From assembly GCA_900313615.1 (NCBI GenBank), contig OMRP01000004.1, positions 92,808 to 156,807 of the forward strand: DNA of 64,000 bases. The letters run 5' to 3'. The DNA comes from an uncultured Prevotellaceae bacterium. GTDB taxonomy: Bacteria; Bacteroidota; Bacteroidia; Bacteroidales; Bacteroidaceae. A program made the translations under genes and the position numbers. This document shows, one piece after another, positions 8,874 through 18,900 of this stretch; position 1 is the stretch's first letter, and every line of letters starts with the position of its first letter. The notes under the pieces were generated by a model. The model ran no database searches and had not been told where the DNA came from. It saw nothing but the letters and a program-made list of their open reading frames with translations.

Positions 8874-9961
8874 AAGCGTTTGCCTTATACCGTTTGCCCT
8901 ACAGCAGTCAGTATGCTCGGGTGGAACAGGAGGACGGAGAACCGCTGCAACTGCGTTCTCTAGCCCTGCTTAATGGGAAACGGGGATTCGTGTTCGCCCC
9001 CTTTGCCCCATCAGAAGAAGAACCGATATTTCTCATCCAGGGAAAGACGGTAGTGTCACCATGCCCTCAGGGTGATGGCGAAGCGGTGTTGGCACCCCTG
9101 ACAGAAAAAGAGTCAACCCCTAACGGATACTATCAACTCGATTTCGCGAGTTTTTCCTCGCAGGTGCAGGCCGGGCACTTTGGCAAGTTGGTGCTCTCTA
9201 GGTGTGTCGACATCGCCGACAATGGCAAGCATGCCCAAGAAGAACTGTTTTTCCGCGCTTGCTCGGCCTATCCACGTATGTTCATCGCTCTAGTGCATAT
9301 ACCAAATGCACAGACATGGCTTATGGCGACACCGGAATTGCTGCTTGAAGGTGGTGGCGACAAATGGCGCACCATAGCCCTTGCAGGAACCATGGAACTG
9401 CGCTGCGCTCGACATGCCCCTCTTACCGACCAATGGATAGCCGATGGGCACAACGAAAAACTGTCGCTTGGCGAAGTGGGGTGGTCTGACAAGAACATTC
9501 GCGAACAACGTCTTGTGAGTACTTATATCGTAGAGTGCCTTGAGCAATTCTCCAGTCGATTGCATGAGGAGGGACCGCGAACAGTACGTGCAGGGCATTT
9601 GCTCCATCTAAGGAGTGATTTCACCTTTTCCGTCAATGACACTTCTCGACTAGGGTCGCTCCTCGCTGCTCTGCATCCCACACCAGCAGTCTGCGGACTG
9701 CCCAAACGTGAGGCGTTCGACTTCATCTGTAAGAATGAGTCGGCACCGCGCCATTACTATAGTGGATTCTGTGGCCCACTGTGCGACGGACCCGCAAACG
9801 GTACCGATGACACCCATCTCTTTGTGTCATTGCGGTGTATGCGCATTCTGAAAGATAGCCTACGACTGTATGCAGGTGGAGGTATCTTGGCTGAAAGTGT
9901 CTTGCAGCAAGAATGGAACGAAACGGAGACTAAACTAGATACAATGAGAAGGTTGCTGTGA
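8870..9961 (+). CDS. menF: isochorismate synthase
   Basis: Converts chorismate to isochorismate, the first step of menaquinone synthesis. The 363-residue protein is short for the family, mainly at the N-terminus. The C-terminal chorismate-binding domain is complete: FGKLVLSR, ATPELLL, TIALAGTMEL, LHPTPAVCGLPK, a NESAPRHYYSGFCGP version of the usual E-RG-YAG motif, and AGGGILAES followed by WNETETK. It overlaps menI by 4 nt and is followed by menD after 59 nt. Confidence 0.92.
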   Translation: MKAFALYRLPYSSQYARVEQEDGEPLQLRSLALLNGKRGFVFAPFAPSEEEPIFLIQGKTVVSPCPQGDGEAVLAPLTEKESTPNGYYQLDFASFSSQVQAGHFGKLVLSRCVDIADNGKHAQEELFFRACSAYPRMFIALVHIPNAQTWLMATPELLLEGGGDKWRTIALAGTMELRCARHAPLTDQWIADGHNEKLSLGEVGWSDKNIREQRLVSTYIVECLEQFSSRLHEEGPRTVRAGHLLHLRSDFTFSVNDTSRLGSLLAALHPTPAVCGLPKREAFDFICKNESAPRHYYSGFCGPLCDGPANGTDDTHLFVSLRCMRILKDSLRLYAGGGILAESVLQQEWNETETKLDTMRRLL

Positions 9962-10020
9962 ATACCCACCAACACTCTCAAAGAAGGAAGCATCATCACT
10001 CATCACTCGTCACTAAATAA

Positions 10021-11769
10021 ATGTACTCCAACAAAGAAAACGTCAATATCCTCACTTCACTGCTCGTGGAACATGATGTGTATCAGGTCGTGGTATGTCC
10101 AGGTTCTCGAAATGCACCTATCGTGCATAACCTCAACGAGTGCCCCGATATTACCTGCTATCCCGTCACAGATGAGCGCAGCGCAGGATTCTTTGCCATC
10201 GGGTTGATACATGCCTCGCAGATGCCCGTGGCGGTATGTGTCACTTCGGGGTCGGCTATGCTTAATTTGGCACCGGCGGTTGCCGAAGCTAAATACCAAC
10301 AATTACCGTTGGTGGTCATCACGGCCGACAGGCCACAGGCTTGGGTTGACCAGCTCGATGGACAGACTATCCCGCAGCAGGGTGCTTTCGGCTCATTGGT
10401 GCGACGCTCGGTGTCGCTGCCCGAACCTCACGACGAGGAGAGTAGGTGGCTCTGCAATAGGTTGGCCAATGAGGTATTGCTCGAATTGTCTTTTTATAGC
10501 ACGGGACCTGTGCATGTCAATGTGCCCATCAGCGAACCGCTATTCGATTTTTCCGTTAGCCACCTGCCTAAGGAGCGAAGTATCGAGCGCCACTATTATC
10601 ATGAAATGAAGGATGTCCAGTTGGCGCGTGATTTCTTTGAGGCGGAACAACCGATGATTATTCTTGGACAGGAGTATTCGGAATGGGTAGAAGAAGATGA
10701 CGACGATGAATACCACGATGCAATGACATTCCTTGCCGACTATGGCGTGGTGCTCTCCGAGAGTTTGAATAATCATCTCGGCTATCATGTGCCAACAGAG
10801 AAAGCGCTCACCCTCATTGGCGATAACCCTGATTATATACCCGACTACATCCTCTATGTGGGGGGACATGTGGTGAGTAAACGGTTGAAGACTTTTTTGC
10901 GTAAGGCCGAAGGGGCCAAGGTCGTCATGGTCAATGAGGGAGAGGCCATCCACGACGTAACGATGCAGATGGACGAGTTGAAGGTGATGGGTACATACAA
11001 TGCTTTGGTCAACACATTGTATTTCTTTTACCACCATAACTATCTGAGTGTGCTCTTTCCGGATCTGCCGAAAGAACGACAAACGGAAAAACTGTTCCAC
11101 GAGAACCCTGGCCATGTGGCTTTCCACGACCGATGGCAGCAGGTGCTTAACCATGCCGAACAGATGACCGACGACTACGAACCTCCCTATTCGCAGATGG
11201 CTGCCGTTCGCTACTTTGAACAGCAACTCTGTGATATGGATTATGATTTCCATGTCCACTACGGCAACAGCAGTGCAATACGTCTGGCTAATATTTATTC
11301 GGAACATCATGTGTGGTGCAATCGTGGTGTCAACGGTATCGAGGGTTCGCTCTCCACGGCAGTGGGCCATGCCGCCCACATGTGGGAAAAAGGGCTCGAC
11401 GATAAAGTGTTCTGCGTACTTGGCGACCTGAGTTTCTTCTATGACGAAAACGCATTGTGGAATGTCAATTTGTCGGGCAACCTACGCATCATGGTACTCA
11501 ACAATGGTGGTGGCGGCATCTTCCAAACTTTGCCAGGGCTGCAGCAGAGTCCGGCATGTGAAACGATGGTAGCAGCCTGCCACAATACGTCAGCACGGGG
11601 TATTTGCACGCAGTGCGACATCGGTTATCTGAAAGCAACCAATATGCAGGAGATGCAGGAAGGTATCGTTTTGCTGCTTACCGAAGAAACCACACGACCA
11701 ATGCTCCTCGAGGTGTTCACCGATGCCACCACCGACAATCAAGCTCTCCAGGCATTCTTTGAAAAGTAA
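10021..11769 (+). CDS. menD: 2-succinyl-5-enolpyruvyl-6-hydroxy-3-cyclohexene-1-carboxylate synthase
   Basis: ThDP-dependent condensation of isochorismate with 2-oxoglutarate. The 582-residue length is typical. The N-terminal Pyr domain has CPGSRNAP and SGSAMLNLAPAVAEA; the C-terminal PP domain has the ThDP/Mg motif starting GDLSFFYDENALWN and ending in NNGGGGIF. It sits between menF and menB on the same strand. No SHCHC synthase (menH) is seen next to it or elsewhere in the window. Confidence 0.95.
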   Translation: MYSNKENVNILTSLLVEHDVYQVVVCPGSRNAPIVHNLNECPDITCYPVTDERSAGFFAIGLIHASQMPVAVCVTSGSAMLNLAPAVAEAKYQQLPLVVITADRPQAWVDQLDGQTIPQQGAFGSLVRRSVSLPEPHDEESRWLCNRLANEVLLELSFYSTGPVHVNVPISEPLFDFSVSHLPKERSIERHYYHEMKDVQLARDFFEAEQPMIILGQEYSEWVEEDDDDEYHDAMTFLADYGVVLSESLNNHLGYHVPTEKALTLIGDNPDYIPDYILYVGGHVVSKRLKTFLRKAEGAKVVMVNEGEAIHDVTMQMDELKVMGTYNALVNTLYFFYHHNYLSVLFPDLPKERQTEKLFHENPGHVAFHDRWQQVLNHAEQMTDDYEPPYSQMAAVRYFEQQLCDMDYDFHVHYGNSSAIRLANIYSEHHVWCNRGVNGIEGSLSTAVGHAAHMWEKGLDDKVFCVLGDLSFFYDENALWNVNLSGNLRIMVLNNGGGGIFQTLPGLQQSPACETMVAACHNTSARGICTQCDIGYLKATNMQEMQEGIVLLLTEETTRPMLLEVFTDATTDNQALQAFFEK

Positions 11770-11815
11770 AAAGATAATCAAATTAATTCATAATTAATCC
11801 TCAACATCAACACCC

Positions 11816-12631
11816 ATGCGAACTTGGAAAAAAATCATGGATTTCGAAGAAATCCTTTTCGAAGAATTTGAAGGAATAGCAAAAATCACCATCAACCGAC
11901 CACGTTACCGCAACGCTTTCACCCCCAAGACAACGCTCGAGCTGTCACAAGCCTTCGCTTATTGTCGTGAGGCGGCTCGTCTGCGCGTGGTATTGCTCAC
12001 TGGAGCTGGCGACAAGGCTTTTTGTTCGGGTGGCGACATGCATGTGAAAGGACGTGGTGGGTATATCGATGACGAGGGTGTGCCACGGCTAAGTGTTCTC
12101 GATGTGCAGATGCAGATACGACGTTTGCCCAAACCTGTCATCGCGATGGTCAACGGCTTTGCCATCGGCGGTGGGCATGTGTTGCACTTGGTGTGCGACC
12201 TAACCATCGCTTCTGAGAATGCCATCTTCGGACAGACGGGTCCCAAGGTAGGGTCGTTTGATGCTGGTTTCGGCTCATCGTACCTCGCGCGTATCGTTGG
12301 ACAGAAAAAGGCCCGTGAGATATGGTTCCTCTGCCGTCAATATACAGCACAGGAGGCGGAACGCATGGGCATGGTGAACAAAGTGGTGCCGTTTGAACGT
12401 CTAGAAGACGAGTGCGTGGAGTGGGCCAAGGTGATGATGGAGCGCTCGCCTATTGCATTGCGCATGATCAAGGCGGGTCTCAATGCCGAACTCGACGGAC
12501 AGGCGGGTATCCAGCAACTGGCAGGTGATGCCACCATGCTCTATTATTTCCTCGACGAGGCACAGGAAGGTGGAAAGGCTTTCTTGGAAAAACGAAAGCC
12601 CGACTTCGACCAATATCCTAATATTCCATAA
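11816..12631 (+). CDS. menB: 1,4-dihydroxy-2-naphthoyl-CoA synthase
   Basis: Crotonase-superfamily ring closure of O-succinylbenzoyl-CoA. The 271-residue protein starts MRTWKKI, agreeing with the usual MenB N-terminus, so the first ATG was kept. Oxyanion-hole and active-site segments are present: [43 protein letters not shown]. It is the last gene of the first men block; a long inverted repeat follows. Confidence 0.95.
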   Translation: MRTWKKIMDFEEILFEEFEGIAKITINRPRYRNAFTPKTTLELSQAFAYCREAARLRVVLLTGAGDKAFCSGGDMHVKGRGGYIDDEGVPRLSVLDVQMQIRRLPKPVIAMVNGFAIGGGHVLHLVCDLTIASENAIFGQTGPKVGSFDAGFGSSYLARIVGQKKAREIWFLCRQYTAQEAERMGMVNKVVPFERLEDECVEWAKVMMERSPIALRMIKAGLNAELDGQAGIQQLAGDATMLYYFLDEAQEGGKAFLEKRKPDFDQYPNIP

Positions 12632-12640
12632 GGCTTTCTG

Positions 12641-12716
12641 ACAAAAAGAAATGGATGGCCACCATGATTTACCGCCCTAAAGCGTAACCCCATGGATGCC
12701 ATCCATTTCTTTTTGT
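12641..12716. terminator. bidirectional terminator: 19-bp perfect inverted repeat
   Basis: The arm acaaaaagaaatggatggc (12641-12659) is the exact reverse complement of 12698-12716. The A-rich outer end of each arm gives a T run on either strand, so the structure can stop both menB (plus) and the FMN-binding gene (minus), which converge here. Confidence 0.85.
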
Positions 12717-12728
12717 ATGTCCTTCTCC

Positions 12729-13124
12729 TTACTTATGTTTCTGGTAGTAGTCCAGACCGCGCTTGACATTTTCGATAACGGCGTTCGACGACATCGTAGC
12801 GCCAGTCACAGCGTCCACCTTGGCGCTCTTGGCAGCTTTTACGGTCATGCCGTTCCAACGTGGCAGCAATTGTTTTTTCACCTTGGCGAAATAACGGGGA
12901 GTCTCTTGGTTCTTCAAGGCCTCAATCTTTTCTATCTTGCCCTTGCTGATGTATATCTTCAGCGGTGTGGGACCATTGTAACCTTCCACGCTTTGTGCCA
13001 AAGTGGTGGTGTTTACCACGGTGAACGCGCCTTCCTTGCTAATAACGCCATTGCCAGGCATGGAACTCATCAGCAGCATTGTTACAGCGCATACAGCCGT
13101 GATAATGAATAATTTCGTTTTCAT
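12729..13124 (-). CDS. FMN-binding domain protein, exported
   Basis: A 131-residue protein with an N-terminal signal peptide (KLFIITAVCAVTMLLMSS) and an FMN_bind domain. The key motif is DAVTGATMSS (about residues 102-111), matching the consensus in which Thr of (S/T)GA(S/T) carries phosphoester-linked FMN in RnfG and NqrC. Probably an extracytoplasmic electron carrier, though a flavin-transferase substrate role is inferred only from the motif. Monocistronic or followed only by the shared terminator. Confidence 0.85.
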   Translation of the reverse strand: MKTKLFIITAVCAVTMLLMSSMPGNGVISKEGAFTVVNTTTLAQSVEGYNGPTPLKIYISKGKIEKIEALKNQETPRYFAKVKKQLLPRWNGMTVKAAKSAKVDAVTGATMSSNAVIENVKRGLDYYQKHK

Positions 13125-13181
13125 AATTGTGTAGTGTTTGTTAATGTTTAGTGTTAAGTGTTTTGAGTGTTGAGTATTTCA

Positions 13182-14081
13182 TCAAACCAGTTTTCCGATG
13201 AGGTTTTCACGCTCGCCGGGTAGCATGTCTATCACAGGCAGTTCAACCATTGTGTAGCAGCCGGGCTGTTGACGTAGCGAAGCACGAGCCACATTCACCA
13301 ATACCTGAGCCGTCAGGGCGGGATTGTTGATGCTCATGTTGAATTCAAAACGTTGGTTCTGCGTCTCACCGCTCACTCCTTTGCGCACCAAATGAACGCC
13401 ATGACCCATGTCGCGCACAGCGTCCACGGATTCTACGGCAAAGACATGGGTTTCATCATGCGCGAAATAGGGGTCGGCCTTGATGGCTGCAGTTACCGCA
13501 TCAAGTGAGGCACCATCCTCCAGTTCCACATACACCATACGGCGGTGGATACCCTCTCCCAAGGGAATGGTCATCGATAGTGCGTTCTTCACACCTTCCT
13601 TGGAGCGCACGCATACCGAATGTCCCATCGACATGCCTGGACCGAAATTGGTGTACGACAGTCCTTTGGGTGCCAGACTCTCCATCAATGTGCGCACAAT
13701 GCTGTCCGATCCAGGATCCCAGCCAGCGGCAATCACGGCTACTCGACCATATTCCTTACAGATGGGCATGAGTGTGGCGCGATAGTCCACAATGTTGGTG
13801 TGTATGTCGAAACTGTCCACCGTGTTGATGCCTAGCGGCAAGATTTTCTTGGCATATTCTTCGCATGAACGGGTGGGGGTGGCCAGGATGGCCACATCTA
13901 CATCTTTCAGTTCGCGAATATCACTCACCACCTCGTAGGGCTCCAACTCTTTGGGCTTGTTCTCGCCTCCTTTGCGGCGCACTACGCCTGCTATTTCAAA
14001 GTCTGGAGCGGCCTCTAAGGCCTGGATGGTGTAATGTCCGATGTTGCCGTAACCAACGACGGCGGCTCTGATTTTTTTCAT
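13182..14081 (-). CDS. ddh: meso-diaminopimelate D-dehydrogenase
   Basis: NADPH-dependent one-step conversion of tetrahydrodipicolinate plus ammonia to meso-diaminopimelate, for lysine and peptidoglycan. The 299 residues start with a Rossmann loop (VVGYGNIGHY) and contain VDSFDIHTNI, AAGWDPGSDSIVR, NFGPGMSMGHS and HETHVFAVE, all typical of Ddh. It has a clean promoter at 14134-14165. Confidence 0.95.
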   Translation of the reverse strand: MKKIRAAVVGYGNIGHYTIQALEAAPDFEIAGVVRRKGGENKPKELEPYEVVSDIRELKDVDVAILATPTRSCEEYAKKILPLGINTVDSFDIHTNIVDYRATLMPICKEYGRVAVIAAGWDPGSDSIVRTLMESLAPKGLSYTNFGPGMSMGHSVCVRSKEGVKNALSMTIPLGEGIHRRMVYVELEDGASLDAVTAAIKADPYFAHDETHVFAVESVDAVRDMGHGVHLVRKGVSGETQNQRFEFNMSINNPALTAQVLVNVARASLRQQPGCYTMVELPVIDMLPGERENLIGKLV

Positions 14082-14133
14082 CTTCTAAATAACTATTAGC
14101 CTGTTATTGAGTGTAAATTCTAACAAATCGGTG

Positions 14134-14165
14134 CAAAAGTACACATTATTTTGGCAATTTGCAAA
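14134..14165 (-). promoter_or_regulatory. promoter of ddh
   Basis: On the minus strand: TTTG (14165-14162), a 20-nt spacer, TACTTTTG (14141-14134); start near 14127. Confidence 0.7.
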
Positions 14166-14189
14166 CAATAGCCGATTTTTTAATTCTTT

Positions 14190-14972
14190 TCACTTTCCCA
14201 CAGGGTAACCGTCTTTCTTGGCCTTGTTCTTCATCCTGGCGATACGTTCATCGAAGTCGGGATGTGAAGAGAACGTCTGCAGCCATTTGTCAAAACGTGA
14301 AGAACTGCTTTTTTTCGACAACTCTTTCAGTTTTATAAAGGCCAATCCCATCGCCCAGGGATTCTTTCCGCTTTTTTTCAGGAAATCGTAACCATAGTCA
14401 TCGGCCTCTGTCTCGTGATACCTGGAGTGTTTTGCCGTAAGTGCCGCACTCGTCAAGTCGCCAAGGACAGAGTCCGACAGTCCTGCCCACTTGCTACTCA
14501 TGGCCCCCATGGCGTCTGATGCGGCACTGCGCAACAAGGCACTCCTCCACGCTTTTTTCGAATGGCGCAGGGCTACGTGGCCTATCTCATGGCCAATTAC
14601 TCCGAGCAATTCATCGTCGGTCAATTCGTCCATCAGAGCCGAGAATACTCTCACGCTGCCGTCGGGACAGGCAAAAGCATTGATGTCGGACGTGAGGTAT
14701 ACTTTATAATTCAGTTTTATGCCGGCCGCCTTATCCATTCCCTTTGTCAGGCGTCTCAGTCTTTTGGTGTAAGGGCTGTTTTCCCCACAAACCTTGTTCT
14801 CACTGTCCATGACTCTCACACTCTCGCCTACAACCTCTGCTAACTCCTCGTCAGTGATGGTCAATGCCTTTCCCGCTTTCACGGCACCACGCAGCACGCG
14901 TCCCCACGATGACTGTGCCTGCGTGGAAAGCATGAAGAATGAAGCGATAAAAACAAGTAGTATCTTTTTCAT
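14190..14972 (-). CDS. M48-family zinc metallopeptidase, exported
   Basis: A 260-residue protein with a signal peptide (KKILLVFIASFFMLSTQAQ) and the zinc motif HEIGH in VIGHEIGHVALRHSKK (about residue 130). A further Glu ligand lies in HETEADDYGYDF. This is the BepA/LoiP-like layout of small periplasmic M48 proteases involved in outer-membrane protein quality control; a specific substrate is not evident. It stands alone between ddh and the divergent ruvA. Confidence 0.9.
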   Translation of the reverse strand: MKKILLVFIASFFMLSTQAQSSWGRVLRGAVKAGKALTITDEELAEVVGESVRVMDSENKVCGENSPYTKRLRRLTKGMDKAAGIKLNYKVYLTSDINAFACPDGSVRVFSALMDELTDDELLGVIGHEIGHVALRHSKKAWRSALLRSAASDAMGAMSSKWAGLSDSVLGDLTSAALTAKHSRYHETEADDYGYDFLKKSGKNPWAMGLAFIKLKELSKKSSSSRFDKWLQTFSSHPDFDERIARMKNKAKKDGYPVGK

Positions 14973-15201
14973 ACGTGCAAATATAATACATTTTTGGGAA
15001 AATGATGTTCCTCATGTGAAAAATAAGCATTCTTTTGGTTCAATGTTTGGGGAATATCGACAAAACCTTTTTTGAACAAGCGTTTGTTGGTGAGTTCGCC
15101 ATCACGGAAAGAAAACAGAGAATCCCCAAAAATACCCCGAAAATGCAATAAACCGCCGTTAACCTCGTTAATCTTTTGTATATATACGAAAAGTTAACGT
15201 C

Positions 15202-15819
15202 ATGATAGATTATATCAGGGGTGAACTGGCCGAGCTGACACCGGCGCAAGCGGTGGTCGAAGCGGCCGGGGTCGGTTATGCGCTCAATATTTCACTCAAC
15301 ACTTTCTCTGCCATACAAGGCAAAAAAGAGGTGAAACTCTTTGTCCATGAACAGTTGGTCACCGGCGGGCGCGACGACTCTTTCTCCTTTTTCGGCTTTG
15401 CGTCGAAACAGGAGCGCGAGCTTTATCGCCTGCTCATCAGTGTCTCTGGTGTGGGAGCAAACACCGGTAGGATGATTCTCTCTTCGGGCACCCCCCGCGA
15501 CCTGTGCAATGCCATTGCCTCGGGCGACGAACGGATGCTCAAGAGTGTGAAGGGCATTGGTCTTCGCACCGCGCAACGTATCATCGTCGATCTAAAGGAC
15601 AAGATCGTCAATGGTGGGTTGGCCGATGAACTGCATCCGACGCTTGATAGTGCCACCTCAACCATCAACCATGAGGTGAAAAACGAAGCGGTGGGGGCTC
15701 TCACCATGCTCGGATTCGCACCCGCGCCGTCGGCGAAGGTGGTGACATCCATTCTCGAGGCTCATCCTGACATGCCTGTTGAACAGGTGGTGAAATTGGC
15801 GTTGAAGCAGATAAAATAA
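15202..15819 (+). CDS. ruvA: Holliday junction branch migration protein RuvA
   Basis: DNA-binding subunit of the RuvAB branch-migration motor. The 205 residues show the OB domain (MIDYIRGELAEL at the start), a helix-hairpin-helix region (LISVSGVGANTGRMIL, then VKGIGLRTAQRIIVDLK) and the C-terminal RuvB-contact domain (NEAVGALTMLGFAP). ruvB is not adjacent. A simple-sequence tract follows the stop directly and then sprA. Confidence 0.96.
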   Translation: MIDYIRGELAELTPAQAVVEAAGVGYALNISLNTFSAIQGKKEVKLFVHEQLVTGGRDDSFSFFGFASKQERELYRLLISVSGVGANTGRMILSSGTPRDLCNAIASGDERMLKSVKGIGLRTAQRIIVDLKDKIVNGGLADELHPTLDSATSTINHEVKNEAVGALTMLGFAPAPSAKVVTSILEAHPDMPVEQVVKLALKQIK

Positions 15820-15823
15820 AGGG

Positions 15824-15882
15824 AAGTGAAAAGGTGAAAAAGTAAAAAAGTAAAAAAGTAAAAAAGTAAAAAGGTAAAAGTA
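15824..15882 (+). repeat. heptamer-like tract (gtaaaaa)n
   Basis: Units agtaaaaa and ggtaaaag repeated about seven times directly after the ruvA stop. The same type of tract follows purN in the same orientation relative to the gene (39988-40026). Confidence 0.7.
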
Positions 15883-15963
15883 GTAGGTGGAGTATTGTCT
15901 ACTTTAACTTCCAAGAACGAAGTGAATTTTCTTCCACTTAAACTTCCAAGATAATAATATTCA

Positions 15964-18900
15964 ATGAAACTCAACGAACGGCTATCGCTTATGCTTGTTG
16001 CTTTCCTGGCCATTACCGTGATGGCGGGAAGAGCAATGTCGGTGCCCCGTGGTGCTAAGAACCATGTGGCGCCTGATCGACGTTCGTTGACAGAGGCCAC
16101 AGACCACCAACCGCAGCTACCTCCTGACTCAACTATCCACCTCACCGATGTGGTCATCGACGAAGAGGAAATACCCGACTCTCTGTTGCACCCCAGGTGG
16201 AAGATACAACGTACTGTGCCCATCACCGTCGATGATCTCGACCAGCAACCTGCCGACCTCAGCCGTCCCGACAACATGAAGATGGACGTGATTTATAACG
16301 ACACGCTCAACCGTTATGTCTTCGGCACGAAAATAGGTGGCACTTGGGTGTCGGCACCCATCATGATGACACCGGAGGAGTATTTCCAATGGCGCAACAG
16401 ACAGGACTTCTACCATTATTTCAAGTCGAAGAATGAAGAGGTGGTGGCCACGCAAGGAAAGGAACGTTTTGATTTCACCGACATGCATTTTGACCTCGGG
16501 CCGGCGGAGAAAATCTTCGGACCAGGTGGCGTGCGCATCAAAACACAGGGTACGGCGGAGCTGAAGTTCGGCGCCACACTCAAGAATATTGACAACCCCT
16601 CGTTGCCCATACGAAACCGTAACACCACCACCTTCGATTTCGACGAGAAAATCAACCTCAATGTCAACGGAAAGGTGGGCGACAAGGTGAACATGAACCT
16701 CAACTACAACACCGACGCCACCTTTGATTTCGACACTCAGAACCTCAAACTGAAATATGAGGGCAAAGAAGACGAAATCATCAAGTTGGTGGAGGCGGGT
16801 AATATATCCTTCCCTTCCAACTCATCGCTCATACGAGGCGCATCGTCGCTCTTCGGATTGCGTACCGACTGGCAGTTTGGTAAACTGAAACTGCAGACGG
16901 TGTTCTCGCAGAAAAAATCATCATCGAAGAGCGTGTCGTCCAAAGGCGGTGTGCAACTGACACCCTTCGAAATCGACGCGGCCAACTACGAGGAAAACCG
17001 GCACTTCTTCCTCTCACAATATTTCCGTGACCGTTACGACGATGCCATGAAGACACTGCCCAACCTCACCTCGGGATTTAAAATCAACCGAGTGGAAGTG
17101 TGGGTGACCAACAAGACTGGAGCGGCGAACAACACGCGTAACATCGTAGCCCTGGCCGACTTGGGTGAGGGCACCAAAATCCACAACAAGATGTGGGGTG
17201 GCGCGTCGACGCTTCCGCAGAACGCAGCGAACAACGAATACGCCACCATGGTTAGCACGTATGCCGATGCGCGAAACATCGACCAGACATCGACCGTGCT
17301 CGATGGCATACCCAATTTCGAGGGAGGTATCGACTACGAGAAATTGCAGAACGCACGTCTGCTCAGCTCATCGGAATATACCATCAATGCCGAACTGGGA
17401 TACATCTCGCTCAAGACCGCGCTCCAAACCGACCAAGTGTTGGCTGTGGCTTTTGAGTATACCTATGGTGGCGTGACCTATCAGGTAGGCGAGTTCGCCA
17501 ACAACGTCACCGATGTGAGCCAGTGTCTCTTTGTCAAAGCACTTAAAAACACGAGCAACAACCCACATCAAGGCAACTGGGACTTAATGATGAAGAACGT
17601 GTATTACCTCGCCTCGTCGGTTGAGGAAGACAAGTTCCGTCTCGACATCAAATACCAAAGCGACACGGCGGGTGTCTACCTCACCTATATCCCTGAACCT
17701 CAGGTCAAGGACATGGCCATCATCAAGGACTTGGGTGCCGACCGTCTCGACAACAATAAGAAGGCGCACTCCAATGGCTATTTCGACTATGTGAAGGGTT
17801 ATACCGTAACCAACGGACGAGTGTTCTTGCCCGAGGCGGAACCCTTCGGTGAATATATGTATAAGTTCCTTACCTCGAAGGGCATCAGCAGTGATGTGGC
17901 GGAGAAATACTGTTTCTTCGAACTCTACGACTCCACCAAGACGGTGGCCAAGCAAATAGCCGAGAAGGACAAATATGTGCTCATGGGACAGTTCCGCGGC
18001 ACGTCGGCCAACGTCATCTCCCTAGGAGCGTACAACGTGCCGCAAGGCTCCGTGCATGTCACGGCGGGAGGCGTGGAATTGACGGAAGGCTCCGACTATA
18101 GCGTCGACTATTCTGCCGGTGAGGTGACCATTCTCAACCAGAGTATTCTCGATGCGGGCACGCAGGTGAGCGCTTCGTTCGAAAGCAATACCGATTATGG
18201 CCAACAGCGGAAGACGATGTTTGGCATGAATTGGCAGTATGATTTCACGAAGAACTTCCAAATTAGTGGTACCATTCAGCACCTGTCGGAACAAGCGCTC
18301 ACCACCAAGGTGTCGATGGGAGCCGAACCCCTCAACAATACCATCTGGGGTGTCAACCTGCATTGGAAGAAGGAGAGCCAATGGCTCACCAACATGCTCG
18401 ACAAGATACCGTTCCTCCATCTCACCCAGCCTTCGAATATCACGTTCAACGCTGAGTTTGCGCATCTCATCGCCGGACAGAGCCACGGCACGCAGGACAA
18501 TGCGTCGTATCTCGATGATTTCGAGAACACCAAAAACGAAATCGATGTGTCGACACCCACCTCGTGGATCATCTCCAGTGTGCCCACGATGTTCAATGAG
18601 TATAACGACAAGACGGGACTGTCCAGTGGCTTCAACCGTTCGTTGCTGGCATGGTACACCATCGACCCATTGTTCACTCGACGCTCCTCATCCCTTACCC
18701 CGGGGCATATCAAGAGCGACCTAGAACAACTATCGAACCACTATGTGCGCGAGGTGTATGTGCGCGAATTATTCCCCAACCGTGACCAAAACTCATATTC
18801 GGGAGCCACGGCGCCGCTACCCATTCTCAACTTGGCATTCTATCCCGACGAACGTGGACCGTATAACTTCAATCCCAACCTTACTGCCAACGGACGACTC

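Noticed and set aside
14978-14985. TATATTTG as promoter of the M48 gene
   Set aside because: It lies only 6 nt from the start codon and has no -33 element, so it is probably chance in AT-rich DNA.
15824-15882. CRISPR-like array
   Set aside because: Units of 7-8 bp without unique spacers; a simple-sequence tract.
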